From NCBI GenBank assembly GCA_013821455.1, contig JACDGS010000011.1, forward strand, positions 1 through 64,000: a DNA stretch of 64,000 nt, in the 5' to 3' direction. Origin of the DNA: Chthoniobacterales bacterium (lineage in GTDB: Bacteria; Verrucomicrobiota; Verrucomicrobiia; Chthoniobacterales; UBA10450). Position 1 is the stretch's first letter; each line of letters opens with the position of its first letter. A program made the translations under genes and the position numbers. Positions 35,857 to 45,744 of the stretch are shown here, one piece after another. The notes below the pieces were generated by a model. It worked only from the letters and a program-made list of their open reading frames with translations, was not told where the DNA came from and ran no database searches.

Positions 35857-38800
35857 ATGAAGATCCCTCGCCTCGCTGCTTTTGCCCTGTTGGTCCTGAG
35901 CTCGTTGGCCGCCACCGGCGTGGCGCCGACCAAGACGGAACTCGAGGGGATGTATGACAAAGCCTTCCGCGAATTTGATGCCAATCATTATGACGAAGCG
36001 CTGAAGGCTCTTGACGCGATAGATGCGCGCCAGCCGGACTTGGCCGAATCGAAAAATCTGCGCGGCGTAATCCTGATGCGAAAGGGCGATTACGATAAGG
36101 CGGAAGCCGCGCTGAAACAGGCGCTGGAGATCGAGCCGAAATTTTGGAACGCCAGCTTCAACCTCTCGGAGATTCCGTTTCTGAAAAAAGATTGGGCGGA
36201 AGCGCGCAATCGTTTCGAGGCGCTCGTCGCCGGAAACAGCGATGAGATGAAAGGCGAAACGAGCTTGCTCATCCAATACAAGATTCTGCTCACCTTCGTT
36301 CTCCAAGGGAAAGAGAACATGGTCGATTGGATCGTAAATAAGTTCGAGGGCGAGAAGGATAGCCCCGCGCTTTATTACTCCAACGCGGCGATCGCTCTTA
36401 GCCACAAAAATCAAAAGGAAGCGAAGGAATGGATGGATGCGGCGGACAAGCATTATCCGTCCTCGCTGAACAAACTTTTCGCGGAATCGTTTTACGAAAT
36501 CGGCTGGCTGACGAAACCGGCGGGTGAATCGCGCGCCGCAATCGAAATCACCTCCACGGCAGAGCATGCCGCGCGGATGAAAGCCGACGCTCAGGCGAAT
36601 TTCGAGCGCGCGGAACGGGCCTTTCATCAGCGCGATTTCCCCGGGGCGCTCTCGCTTCTCGATCTCGCGGACGAAGGCGTGCCAAACCAGGCCGCAACTC
36701 TCAATTTGCGCGGCGAAGTTTTGATGGAGCAACAGAAATTTGACCAGGCGGAAGAGGCTTTCCGGCAGGCTTTCAACGCCGATCCGAAATTCCGCGAGGC
36801 GCAATACAATCTGGCGCAAATCCCCTTCAAGAAAAAAGACTACACCAAAGCGCGGGAGCGTTTGGAAACCCTCTTCAGCCAAACGCCGGGCGGCGAAAAA
36901 AATCAGGCGGCGCAGCTGATCAAATACAAGATTTTCATGACCCTTTTGCTCGAAGGCAACGACAGCCAGGCGCAGCAGATGATGGATCAGTTTAAATTCA
37001 CCGGAGATACGCCGGCGCTTTATTACGCGCAGGCGGCTTGGGCTTTCAAACACGAGAACGCCGACCAAGGGAGTGACTGGATCAAGTCGGCGCGAAAAAT
37101 TTATTCGCCGGCGTTGAACGTCGTTTTCGCCGACGCCTTTTACGATCTCGGATGGTTGCAGCGCGCACCGGAAACGGCTCCGCCCACGACGTCGCTCGCG
37201 CAGGCCGACGCTTCGCCTCCTGCGGCGACGCCCGCGATGCGTTTTGGCGGCGCCGAATCTGTTACTGCGCCGGTCGTTACCGGTGGGCAGGCGATGCCCG
37301 CAGTCACTCCGGCCGTCGTGGCGAAGTCCTCGCCCGCGGCAACGAATGCGCCTGTCGCATCGAGCGCCGCGGCAGCGATCGCCGCGTCGTCACCGGTCGC
37401 TGTTCTCGCGGGCAGCGCGTCGCTGCCGGTTGTTGCCAAGACGGTGCCGGGGGCAGTCGCGAAATCCACGCCGCCGCAGATCGTTCCCAAGGCGGCCGCA
37501 GTCATGACGGCAAAATCTCCGCCACCACAAGTTGTGGCGAAAAACGTGCCCGCGCCGAAGGCTTCGTCGCCGACGGTTGTAACGAGCAGCGCGGCGGTGT
37601 CGCCAGCGGCAACGGCTTTGGCTCCGGCCCGCATTCGCGAATGGTCGCAGCCGACTTTCGCGGAAATGATCGACCGCGCCGAGAACCCGCAGACTCTTCT
37701 TTTTGGCGGTTTGGTTTTGGCCGGCGTGATGATTTTCGGCTGGCTCATCGTCCAGCAAGTGCGGCGGCATGGCTCCGGTTCGTCCCTCTACGAGGCTCCT
37801 TTACCGGTGACAGAACCTCGTTTTGGAAAAGGTGACTCCGGCGCGATCGACGAACGACGCGTGTCCCGTGAAAATCTGGATGGCGGTCCACCTAAGCTTT
37901 CTTTGCAACTGACCGGCAGTGATCCAGCGGTTCGCAAAACAATTGTGCCGCCGACTGCTTCCACAACAAGCAGCGCCGCCGGTAAATCGGTCAAGAGCAC
38001 GAGTGTCTCGCCTAACGAGGCGAGTGGGACCGTCTCTGAAGTGCGACCAATTCTCGCTTCGGCAAAATCAACCGCGGACAAATCTCCGTCTTCGGTGCCG
38101 CCTTCCTCCGCACCGGTTTCGCCCGCGACCGCTGTGCCTAACCAACCTCAGACGCCAGTGGTCGCGCCCACGACGCCGTTGCGCGACGCAAAGGAAGTTT
38201 CACTCGGCGGCGCGCCCAAGTCTGCGCCAGTTCCCGTCGCGATCCCGCCCATTCTTGCTCCGATGCCCGCGCGAGCGGCTGCGACGGCACCGCCCGCCAT
38301 TCTCGCTCAGCCAAAACCGCCGGCCGTCGAACCGATGAAGCCGGTTGTGGCCGCGCAGGAAAAACCGCCTGTTGTTCCTCCGATCGTTCCTTCTTTACCG
38401 CGCGAAGAACCAGTCGGCCAAGGGCAGCCGGTTCCAAAACTCACCGCTGCTGCTCCAGTGCCGGAAGTAATTGCACCTAAAACGCCCGACTCGAAGCCGG
38501 GACCGCAGGCGCCCGCGCGCATCGAGCCCGAAAAGGCTGCGATCGCAGCCATCGCCGGCACTCATGCGACGCCGCAGTCTAACGTTGAAAGTCCCTCCTT
38601 TACTTCTAAGATCACCACCACTAAACCAACCACGCCCGCGTTAACCACTCCTGCTACCATGCCTGAATCGACTCCCATCACCGCCATCAATACACCGCGT
38701 CCCGCTGCTCCCGCAGGAGGTCAGGGCGCTCCCGCTCCCACCCCCGCGCAATCGGCTGGGAATCTGCAGACCGCGGTCCAGCTGACCTTCTCCCTCGAGA

Positions 38801-39348
38801 TCGCGTCTCTCCAATTGACCCCAAATTTCAAGATGGGCACGCTTCAGCTCAAGCCCATTTCGAAAATCGTGTCGATGCGTCTGGCGCCTTCCGCGCAGCC
38901 GCAACCGGCGATGAATTTGCAGGTGACTTTCGAGCTCGCGAGCGTGCAGCTCGGCGCCGGTGCAGCCTTGGGAACAGTCCGGCTCACGCCGTCGTCGTCG
39001 CAGCGTCCCACGCCGGTCACCACACCGAGTTTCGAAATCTCGGGCCTCCAGCTCATCTCCAGCGCCGCGGCCTCGCCCGTGCAGTTGACCCCAACTCAGC
39101 AGGACCAGGCTTCGGTGCTGATGACCGCATCGTTCCAGATCGCCACGGTTGAATTCTCCCCCGCCTTCGAGATCGCCTCCGTGGTGTTGAACTCGACTTC
39201 GAAGAACGTCGCCGTGCAATTGCCGGGCGCCGGCCCGAGCTCGATCGAGGGCGCGCCCGTCTTCGAGATCGGCAATGTGCAGTTGAGCGCGAACAATGAG
39301 ATCGGAATGATCCAGCTCAACCCGCTCGGGACCGGCCGGCGCGCCTAA
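35857..39348 (+). CDS. Large exported TPR protein with membrane helix and C-terminal beta-repeat region
   Basis: A 1163-residue protein I cannot assign to a named family. It has a signal peptide (MKIPRLAAFALLVLSSLAA) and two similar ~190-residue TPR modules: ~30-225 with NLSEIPFLKKDWAEARNRFE, and ~250-440 with NLAQIPFKKKDYTKARERLE. Ala/Pro/Val-rich linker follows to ~600, one membrane helix at ~612-632 (LLFGGLVLAGVMIFGWLIVQ), a 320-residue Pro/Ala/Ser-rich linker, and a C-terminal region (~970-1163) of about nine strand-like repeats of the form FEIASLQLTPNFKMGTLQLK. A scaffold role at the envelope is a guess. The stop TAA is in a GCCTAACG word that begins an inverted pair. Confidence 0.8.
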   Translation: MKIPRLAAFALLVLSSLAATGVAPTKTELEGMYDKAFREFDANHYDEALKALDAIDARQPDLAESKNLRGVILMRKGDYDKAEAALKQALEIEPKFWNASFNLSEIPFLKKDWAEARNRFEALVAGNSDEMKGETSLLIQYKILLTFVLQGKENMVDWIVNKFEGEKDSPALYYSNAAIALSHKNQKEAKEWMDAADKHYPSSLNKLFAESFYEIGWLTKPAGESRAAIEITSTAEHAARMKADAQANFERAERAFHQRDFPGALSLLDLADEGVPNQAATLNLRGEVLMEQQKFDQAEEAFRQAFNADPKFREAQYNLAQIPFKKKDYTKARERLETLFSQTPGGEKNQAAQLIKYKIFMTLLLEGNDSQAQQMMDQFKFTGDTPALYYAQAAWAFKHENADQGSDWIKSARKIYSPALNVVFADAFYDLGWLQRAPETAPPTTSLAQADASPPAATPAMRFGGAESVTAPVVTGGQAMPAVTPAVVAKSSPAATNAPVASSAAAAIAASSPVAVLAGSASLPVVAKTVPGAVAKSTPPQIVPKAAAVMTAKSPPPQVVAKNVPAPKASSPTVVTSSAAVSPAATALAPARIREWSQPTFAEMIDRAENPQTLLFGGLVLAGVMIFGWLIVQQVRRHGSGSSLYEAPLPVTEPRFGKGDSGAIDERRVSRENLDGGPPKLSLQLTGSDPAVRKTIVPPTASTTSSAAGKSVKSTSVSPNEASGTVSEVRPILASAKSTADKSPSSVPPSSAPVSPATAVPNQPQTPVVAPTTPLRDAKEVSLGGAPKSAPVPVAIPPILAPMPARAAATAPPAILAQPKPPAVEPMKPVVAAQEKPPVVPPIVPSLPREEPVGQGQPVPKLTAAAPVPEVIAPKTPDSKPGPQAPARIEPEKAAIAAIAGTHATPQSNVESPSFTSKITTTKPTTPALTTPATMPESTPITAINTPRPAAPAGGQGAPAPTPAQSAGNLQTAVQLTFSLEIASLQLTPNFKMGTLQLKPISKIVSMRLAPSAQPQPAMNLQVTFELASVQLGAGAALGTVRLTPSSSQRPTPVTTPSFEISGLQLISSAAASPVQLTPTQQDQASVLMTASFQIATVEFSPAFEIASVVLNSTSKNVAVQLPGAGPSSIEGAPVFEIGNVQLSANNEIGMIQLNPLGTGRRA

Positions 39349-39372
39349 CGAATAGTTTCCGTGCGGTTAGGC
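39343..39372. terminator. Hairpin of two inverted GTTAGGC words at the end of the TPR gene
   Basis: GCCTAAC (39343-39349, containing the stop codon) and GTTAGGC (39366-39372) can pair around a 16-nt loop. It lies exactly at the 3' end of the TPR gene. The second word has GG instead of CG at its start. Confidence 0.45.
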
Positions 39373-39437
39373 GCGGAAGGATTGGTTTCACGCTGGCTTG
39401 GAACTGCCCGCGCCACCGCTCCGTTGCGCGCCCATTT

Positions 39438-39473
39438 GTCATCCTGCGTCGCGCTGCGCCGGCTCAGGATGAC
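39438..39473. repeat. Short palindromic repeat, family A
   Basis: GTCATCCTGCGTCGCG and GCGCCGGCTCAGGATGAC form a compact hairpin without the unique core of the longer copies. It lies between the TPR gene and the convergent aminopeptidase gene, where it could end transcription from either side. Confidence 0.8.
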
Positions 39474-39501
39474 AAACCGAATCGCGACCGCGCTGCGGCT
39501 G

Positions 39502-40611
39502 CTACTTGAACTTTGTCCAGTTCAGCGACTGCAGCGCCTTGGGCAGGAATTCTCCATCCTGCCTAACGAGTTTGTCGTCGCAGTAAACTTCGCCGCCGCC
39601 ATATTCTTTGCGCTGGATCGAGACCATGTCCCAGTGGACCTGGCTGCGATTGCCGTTGTCCGCTTCCTGGTAGGCTTGTCCAGGCGTGAAGTGAAACGAG
39701 CCGGCGATCTTCTCGTCGAAAAGGATGTCGCGCATTGGCTCGCGAATGAAGGGATTGCAGCCTAACGAGAACTCGCCGATGTAACGCGCGCCGGCATCGG
39801 AATCGAGAATGTCGTTCAGCTTTTTCGTCTGGTTGCTCGTCGCCTCGACGATTTTGCCGTCGCGAAAATCGAGCCGGATGTTGTCGAAACCGGTGCTCTG
39901 ATAAATACTCGGTGCGTTGAAGGTAACGTGTCCCTGCACGGAATTTTTCACCGGACAACTGAAGACCTCGCCGTCGGGAATGTTGCGATCGCCGCCGCAA
40001 ATGATCGCGGAAATTCCTTTGATGCTAAAGCGCAAGTCCGTGCCCGGACCTTTGATCTGGACCTTGTCCGTCTTCTCCATGAGCGCTTTCAGCGCCTTCA
40101 TTCCCGGTTGCAGTTTGCGGTAATCGAGCGTGCAGACTTTGAAGAAAAAGTCCTCGAAGGCTTCGGTGCTCATGCCCGCGAGTTGCGCCATGGCCGGGGT
40201 CGGCCAGCGCAGGACGACCCACTTCGTTTTCTGCACGCGCTGATCCTGCACGCCGCGCATTTTTTTCGCGACCAGCTTCAGGCGATCGATCGGTACGTCC
40301 GCCAGCTCGCTGATGTTATTGCTGCCCCGGACGGCGATGTAAGCGTCCATTTTTTTCATCCGCGTTAGCTCGTGCGCGGCAGCGAGATCGAGTTGTTTTT
40401 CCTCCGCGCCCAGCGCCAGCTCGCGGCTCACGCGCGCCCGTTGGATTTGCGAGAATGGAATCGCGCCCGCCTGTCGTGCGGCACGGATGAGCGCGATCGT
40501 CATCTCTTCGGGCGCATCGAACGACTCGAGCAAGACCTTTTCCCCGCGCTGTAGGCTGGTGGAATAATTGACGAGGAGGGAAGCGAGCTTGTCGTAGCGG
40601 GCGTCTTGCAT
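39502..40611 (-). CDS. Aminopeptidase, M29 family (PepS/AmpS type)
   Basis: A 369-residue metalloaminopeptidase starting [20 protein letters not shown], the usual M29 start. It shows the family features [18 protein letters not shown], the metal-ligand stretch [40 protein letters not shown] and, near the end, [18 protein letters not shown], with Glu/His ligands for two metal ions. M29 enzymes remove N-terminal residues from peptides. The gene is followed on the same strand by no other gene; upstream lies rsmB. Confidence 0.92.
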   Translation of the reverse strand: MQDARYDKLASLLVNYSTSLQRGEKVLLESFDAPEEMTIALIRAARQAGAIPFSQIQRARVSRELALGAEEKQLDLAAAHELTRMKKMDAYIAVRGSNNISELADVPIDRLKLVAKKMRGVQDQRVQKTKWVVLRWPTPAMAQLAGMSTEAFEDFFFKVCTLDYRKLQPGMKALKALMEKTDKVQIKGPGTDLRFSIKGISAIICGGDRNIPDGEVFSCPVKNSVQGHVTFNAPSIYQSTGFDNIRLDFRDGKIVEATSNQTKKLNDILDSDAGARYIGEFSLGCNPFIREPMRDILFDEKIAGSFHFTPGQAYQEADNGNRSQVHWDMVSIQRKEYGGGEVYCDDKLVRQDGEFLPKALQSLNWTKFK

Positions 40612-40620
40612 AGGCGGTTA

Positions 40621-41865
40621 TCATTCCACCGTGGACGAGTGTTGCAAACGGGCGGCGAAAGCGCCGTCGAAGCCGTCGCGCCAGGGCAGGCTTTTTAGCG
40701 TGTTCGTTAGGCGAAACGAAGGATGCCCGCGCAAGAACTCCCCCACGACGTCTTCGTTCTCCTCGGGTTCAAGGCTGCAGGTGCTGTAAACTAACGAGCC
40801 TCCCGGATTGAGAAGCGGCGCGAGGTGATCCAGAAGAGCGAGCTGTTGCGCCGGCATTTTCACGAAGTCGTTAGGCCGCAGCCGCCAGCGGACATCGACG
40901 CGACGGCGCATCACACCGGTGTTGCTGCAGGGTGCGTCGAGCAAAATTTTGTCGAAGAACCGATCGCGAACAGGGAACTCGCTCTCAAGCCAACCATGGC
41001 CCATCACGGTGGTGTTGTGAACGCCCAGCCTAACGAGATTGCCGCGCAAACGGTCGAGCCTGTCTCCGGCGCGATCGACGGCTGTGAGCGAACCCTGATT
41101 CTCCAACAGGGCCGCGAGATATGCCGATTTGCCACCAGGCGCGGCGCAGGCATCCAAAATCGATTCGTTAGGCTGCGGGTCTAGCAGATCGCAGGCGAGC
41201 GTCGTGCCCGGATCCTGCATGTAGCAGTCGCCGCCCGCCAGCGCCGACGCGGGATCGGGCAGCCTAACAAAAAGCGGGCGCGTGGTCACCGGCGCGCTGG
41301 TCGGATATTTCGCGAGAAAATCTGCGGCGGTGATTTTCAGTGAGTTGATGCGCGCATACGATTGCGCGGGCTTGTTATTCCATTGGCAAAACTCCCGCGC
41401 GGCCTCGGGTCCGAAGTGCTGGCGCCATTTTTCTACGAGGAATTCCGGCTCGGAATAGCGGACCGCGTCCGGCTGTTCCTCTGCCAGATTCGTTAGGCGA
41501 ACTTTTTCGCGCAGCGCGCGGCGCAGGAGCGCGTTTACGAGCGGGCGTGTGCGTTTCGCCGCCAGCTCGACCGTTTCGAAAACGGCGGCATGGGCAGCGG
41601 TTTCGATGAGCAAAATTTGGTAAAGGCCAAGTCGCAGAATATCGCGCGAGTGAGGGTCGATGGGCGTGTCGCGCACTTGCGCGATCCAGAAATCGAGCAA
41701 GGTGAGATTGCGCAGGACACCGTAGAAAAGCTCGAGCGCAAACGCGCGATCGACGGCGCGGAGGCCGCTGTCGGCGAACGTGAGGGCCACTATTTTATTG
41801 GCGAATTCCGTGCCGGCTCGCCAGCGACGCAAGGCGGCGAGCGCGAGGGAGCGGGATGTTTTCAT
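40621..41865 (-). CDS. rsmB: 16S rRNA (cytosine-967-C5)-methyltransferase RsmB
   Basis: Methylates C967 of 16S rRNA with S-adenosylmethionine. The 414-residue product has an N-terminal NusB-like RNA-binding domain (SLALAALRRWRAGTEFANKI, then FALELFYGVLRNLTLLDFWI) and a C-terminal Rossmann methyltransferase. SAM motif: SILDACAAPGGKSAYLAAL; catalytic cysteines in KILLDAPCSNTGVMRRR and LVYSTCSLEPEENEDVV. The start ATG 41865 excludes upstream frame translated from a palindromic repeat. Five CGTTAGGC words lie inside. Confidence 0.95.
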   Translation of the reverse strand: MKTSRSLALAALRRWRAGTEFANKIVALTFADSGLRAVDRAFALELFYGVLRNLTLLDFWIAQVRDTPIDPHSRDILRLGLYQILLIETAAHAAVFETVELAAKRTRPLVNALLRRALREKVRLTNLAEEQPDAVRYSEPEFLVEKWRQHFGPEAAREFCQWNNKPAQSYARINSLKITAADFLAKYPTSAPVTTRPLFVRLPDPASALAGGDCYMQDPGTTLACDLLDPQPNESILDACAAPGGKSAYLAALLENQGSLTAVDRAGDRLDRLRGNLVRLGVHNTTVMGHGWLESEFPVRDRFFDKILLDAPCSNTGVMRRRVDVRWRLRPNDFVKMPAQQLALLDHLAPLLNPGGSLVYSTCSLEPEENEDVVGEFLRGHPSFRLTNTLKSLPWRDGFDGAFAARLQHSSTVE

Positions 41866-41896
41866 CGTTAGGCGACGAGTGGCGCGACGCCGCTTT

Positions 41897-41983
41897 GTCA
41901 TCTCGAGCGAAGCGAGGGAGCCCGCCGGCGCTTCGCCGACGTCGTTAGGCAAGAGCGGGGTCCCTCGCTCCGCTCGGGATAAC
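41897..41983. repeat. Palindromic repeat, family A
   Basis: Starts GTCATCTCGAGCGAAGCGAG and ends CTCGCTCCGCTCGGGATAAC; arms GAGCGAAGCGAGGGA and TCCCTCGCTCCGCTC pair with a few mismatches. A CGTTAGGC word (41943) lies in its core. It separates ugd from rsmB. Confidence 0.8.
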
Positions 41984-42031
41984 ACCCTGTTGGGCGCGTC
42001 TCATGCGGGACATTTTTTGGATTTCGTTAGG

Positions 42032-43339
42032 CTATTTCGCCTGCGGACGGCCAATCGAAGTGTAATGAAACCCAAGTTTTCGCATCGTTTCCGGATCGAA
42101 AAGGTTGCGCCCGTCGAAGATCATCGGGGTGTGCATTTTCGCTTTTACCGCGGCGAGGTCCGCGTTGCCAAACTCGGCCCACTCCGTCGCAATGATGAGC
42201 GCTTCCGCATCTTCCAACGCCTCCATCGCGCTATTCGTTAGGCGGGCGCCTTCGAGTGATTTTAGAACGCGCGCCTTTTCCATTCCCTTTGGATCGTAGG
42301 CCGAGACTTTGGCGCCTTCGCGCAGCATGTCGGCGACGAGATCGATCGCGACGGAAGAGCGAATGTCATCGGTATCGGGTTTGAAGGTGAGACCCCAGAC
42401 TGCGATTTTTTTGTCGCGCAAAACCCAGAGAGCGTCGCGCACCGTTTTGAGGAAGCGATCTTTCTGCCGCGCGTTGATCCGCTGCACTTCCTTCAGCAAG
42501 TCGAACGGCACGCCGAGTTGTTCGCTGATGGTGATGAAGGCCGCGATGTCCTTAGGAAAGCAGGAGCCGCCGTAGCCGATGCCGGCGTTGAGGAAGTTGC
42601 GCCCGATGCGCCGATCCATCCCGATGCCGTCGGCCACTTTTTCGATGTCGGCGCCGCTGGCTTCGCAGATCGCGGAGACAGCGTTGATGTAGGAAATCTT
42701 GAGCGCGAGAAACGAGTTGGCGGCGTGCTTGATCAACTCTGCGCTGTTGATGTCGGTCACGAGAATCGGCGCCATGAACGGCTCGTAAACCTTTTTCATG
42801 ACGTCGATCGCACGTTCGCTTTGCGCGCCGATGACGATGCGATCGGGCTTCATCAAATCCGCTACGGCGCAGCCTTCGCGCAGAAATTCTGGATTGCTCA
42901 CGACGTCGAATTCCGCGCCGTGTTTGTTGTAGCGCTTGATCGACTCGGCGACTTTTTCGCCGGTCTTCACCGGCACCGTGCTCTTATCGACGATGACGCG
43001 ATAATCGCTCAGCACCCCGGCGATTTCGCGCGCGACTTTTTCGATGAAGCTCAGATCGACGCTGCCATCGGCGTCCTGCGGGGTGGGGACGGCAATGAAG
43101 ACGACTTGCCCGCCATCGACTCCTTCTTTGATGCTGCCGGTAAAGCGGAGGCGTTGCGCGGAAACGTTGCGGTGAATGATTTCTTCCAAGCCCGGCTCGT
43201 AAATTGGAACCTTCCCGGCCTGCAGCGACTCGACTTTGCGCGGGTCGTTATCGACGCAAATAACATTGTGCCCGACATCGGCGAAACAGGCCCCAGTGAC
43301 GAGGCCGACATAACCGGAACCGATGATTGAGAGATCCAT
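42032..43339 (-). CDS. ugd: UDP-glucose 6-dehydrogenase
   Basis: Oxidises UDP-glucose to UDP-glucuronate, a precursor for polysaccharides, using NAD. The 435-residue product has the NAD motif LSIIGSGYVGLVTGACFA, VFIAVPTPQDADGSVDL, FLREGCAVADLMKPDRIVIG, the catalytic Cys in GYGGSCFPKDIAAFI and the C-terminal NAD/UDP domain with VWGLTFKPDTDDIRSS. ATG 43339 was chosen over the TTG just ahead. It lies in a minus-strand run with lptD and may supply UDP-glucuronate to the exopolysaccharide locus 25 kb away. Confidence 0.96.
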   Translation of the reverse strand: MDLSIIGSGYVGLVTGACFADVGHNVICVDNDPRKVESLQAGKVPIYEPGLEEIIHRNVSAQRLRFTGSIKEGVDGGQVVFIAVPTPQDADGSVDLSFIEKVAREIAGVLSDYRVIVDKSTVPVKTGEKVAESIKRYNKHGAEFDVVSNPEFLREGCAVADLMKPDRIVIGAQSERAIDVMKKVYEPFMAPILVTDINSAELIKHAANSFLALKISYINAVSAICEASGADIEKVADGIGMDRRIGRNFLNAGIGYGGSCFPKDIAAFITISEQLGVPFDLLKEVQRINARQKDRFLKTVRDALWVLRDKKIAVWGLTFKPDTDDIRSSVAIDLVADMLREGAKVSAYDPKGMEKARVLKSLEGARLTNSAMEALEDAEALIIATEWAEFGNADLAAVKAKMHTPMIFDGRNLFDPETMRKLGFHYTSIGRPQAK

Positions 43340-43385
43340 CAAATTGGAATTCTAGCGTTGGAGTTTGCCTGGAGGTCCGCTTTCT

Positions 43386-45653
43386 CTACTGCGTTTGATT
43401 GGTGCCCGCGGGATCGAAATTCAAATCGAAATTGAGTTTGGGAAAAGCCTTCAGCGTGAAGGTGAGAAGGACGCCGTATTCCTTCACGCCGCCGTTGTCG
43501 CGAATGATCCCGCCGACCGAAGCGACCCAACTGCTTAGGTCGCGATAAACTTCATAACGCTGCTGCTCGAGGACGTGGGTGGTGGCTTCATACTGCTCGG
43601 TCGCGCCGACGCCCCAGTTATCGTTGATGCGGTAGTAGCCGCCGATCGTATAGAGGCTGCTGTTGAGGAAGAACGGATTGTTGTTCAGATAGCGGTGCCC
43701 GATGGTGAACTGCGTATTCGCGCTCGGTTGGAAGCGAATGCTCGTGTCCACTTCCGTAAAGCCTTTATCGAGCAGCGGGATTTGCGAATCGATCTCCAGC
43801 GTCGCCCAAGGCACCGGCGTGAAAGCGAGTTTGTTGAAAACGTTGGAGAATTGCGTGCGATCGAAAGGGTTGTCGATGTTGACATCAAAGTAGGTGTCGA
43901 GTTCGAGCCAGCTCACGGTGTAATCATCACGCCGAGTTTGCAGCCGATTGCGGACGCCGAGACGGGCGATTGTCCAGTTATCGAGGGAATCGATCGAGGT
44001 GTATTGCGGGAAGTCGAGCGGCTCGAGTTTGGTCGAAGGCTGAAAGCGATCGAACTGCAAAATCGACAATGGATTGGCCGTGGGATTCGAGACGTAGGAA
44101 AAATTGAAGTACGGCTGAACGATGTGGCGCAGGCCATCCAAACCCAAGGCGCGGGTCTGCACCTGCTCCCATTCGCGCGAGACTTTGAAGGATGCTTCCA
44201 AGCCCGCATTGAAAACGCTGCGAAAGGTTTCGCCACCAAGAAACAGCGGATTGGCGCCCGTGCCGGTCGTGGCGGTCGTCGGATTATCGATTGGGAATTC
44301 CGGCGCGAGCGGATCGGACGGAGTGATGGGGAAGATCGTTTTCCCGAGGTCGCGCGTCTGGCTGTAGTAAGTTTCGCGAAACCCAATGCGGGGCACGAGA
44401 GAAAGCCAGCCAAAGTAAGTGCCGGGATACGTCAGCTGATGAAAAGTATCGACGCGAAAAACGCTGTAATCCTGAAAGACCGAGCCCGTGGGGAAGTTGC
44501 GGTGTAGCTGGGCCGCGCTCGTTTCGCCTTCGTAAAAAATGGGACCTCCGAAAAGCGGTTGGCGTTTGAGATCGAAGTCGATTTCCGGGAGGCGCTCGGT
44601 CGTTTCGAAAAACGAGTTCAACTGATACCGGGCGTAGCCAGTAAGAGTGTAGTTATCACCCGACAGCGTGACGGCGACATTACTATCGGGTTGCGGATCG
44701 ACCCGCGATTCCCCAATAAAAAAATCCTGCAGCAGAAAGGCATCGCTCAGTTTCGTGATGTCGGCCGTGACCTCAAGATCGTCGGTGAGTCTGGTGCGAT
44801 CCCTGAGAGTAAAACGATAGCGGGCTGTGGGAATCCCTCCGCGTGGCACAGACGCCTGGTTTAAGTTCGGATTTTGATCCTGCAGATAGTAAGTATTGAT
44901 CTTCGCGTCGCTCGTGTCGTTTTTGCCGTAGTGGATAATCGAGTCGAAGCCGATCGCTTCGCCGCGGCGACTGCGATAATCGAGGCGCACGGTGGCGCTG
45001 ATTTTTTCGCCGATCGGGAAAGTGATCTTGCCCAGAAGTGAGGGTCCCCACGAACTCAGATAAGCCGGGGCGATGGCGTAGCTGAACGATTGGTCGAGCG
45101 GTTGGTAGAGATAGGGCATCCAAAAGATCGGCACTTTCCCGACGTAGAGAGTGACGTTGCGAAAAATGACTCGATCATCCGGATAAATTCGCGCGCCGGT
45201 CGCCTTCAACTGAAAATCCGGCTGTGCCACGTCGTCGGTCGTGAAGCTGCCGTGCTGGATTTTATATTCTGCGTCCGAAGCGCTCTCGATGTTCTCGCCC
45301 GCAACGAGGTAAGGGAAAGTGCCCGATCGCATGTCGTGCGCTTGGATCGCTTTGGTGTCGAGGTTGTAAACCGCTTCTTTGCCGATGTAGAGAGAAATGC
45401 CTCGGTAAATGCGCACGTTGCCCTTGAGGAAGAGCGAGCGTTTCGCCGAATCGTATTGCGCGAAGTCGGAATAAATATCGGTGTCGCCGAAGTGAATCGA
45501 AACGTTATCCCGAGCGGTGGCGAGACCGTTTTCGTAGGTGGTCTGACCTGTTGAATTTATTTCGACCGGGAGCGAGCCAGGACCTTTGAGCGGTTCCGCC
45601 ATCGCGGAGCACGGTGCAAGAAGCAAAAGAAGCAGAAAGACCGGCGGGCGCAT
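43386..45653 (-). CDS. lptD: LPS-assembly outer membrane protein LptD
   Basis: Outer-membrane barrel that inserts lipopolysaccharide. The 755-residue product has a signal peptide (MRPPVFLLLLLLAPCSAMA), an N-terminal LptA/OstA-like beta-jellyroll (YENGLATARDNVSIHFGDTD, then DNVSIHFGDTDIYSDFAQYD) and the LptD transition VTLYVGKVPIFWMPYLYQPL. A long series of amphipathic strands follows, ending EYGVLLTFTLKAFPKLNFD. No CGTTAGGC word occurs in the gene, in contrast to its neighbours. The start is ATG 45653, at the signal peptide. Confidence 0.9.
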   Translation of the reverse strand: MRPPVFLLLLLLAPCSAMAEPLKGPGSLPVEINSTGQTTYENGLATARDNVSIHFGDTDIYSDFAQYDSAKRSLFLKGNVRIYRGISLYIGKEAVYNLDTKAIQAHDMRSGTFPYLVAGENIESASDAEYKIQHGSFTTDDVAQPDFQLKATGARIYPDDRVIFRNVTLYVGKVPIFWMPYLYQPLDQSFSYAIAPAYLSSWGPSLLGKITFPIGEKISATVRLDYRSRRGEAIGFDSIIHYGKNDTSDAKINTYYLQDQNPNLNQASVPRGGIPTARYRFTLRDRTRLTDDLEVTADITKLSDAFLLQDFFIGESRVDPQPDSNVAVTLSGDNYTLTGYARYQLNSFFETTERLPEIDFDLKRQPLFGGPIFYEGETSAAQLHRNFPTGSVFQDYSVFRVDTFHQLTYPGTYFGWLSLVPRIGFRETYYSQTRDLGKTIFPITPSDPLAPEFPIDNPTTATTGTGANPLFLGGETFRSVFNAGLEASFKVSREWEQVQTRALGLDGLRHIVQPYFNFSYVSNPTANPLSILQFDRFQPSTKLEPLDFPQYTSIDSLDNWTIARLGVRNRLQTRRDDYTVSWLELDTYFDVNIDNPFDRTQFSNVFNKLAFTPVPWATLEIDSQIPLLDKGFTEVDTSIRFQPSANTQFTIGHRYLNNNPFFLNSSLYTIGGYYRINDNWGVGATEQYEATTHVLEQQRYEVYRDLSSWVASVGGIIRDNGGVKEYGVLLTFTLKAFPKLNFDLNFDPAGTNQTQ

Positions 45654-45744
45654 CGCGGGAGGTCGAAGGTAAGAGCGCGCGAGAAGCGTTGCAAAGCGTA
45701 AAACCCCCGGCGGCGCACGCATTTGAATCGACTCCGCGCGCGGA

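Noticed and set aside
35779-37068. 429-residue open frame on the minus strand opposite the TPR gene
   Set aside because: Its sequence is a mirror of the TPR codons, repeats the same duplicated modules and has no family features. The plus-strand gene has a signal peptide and clear TPRs.
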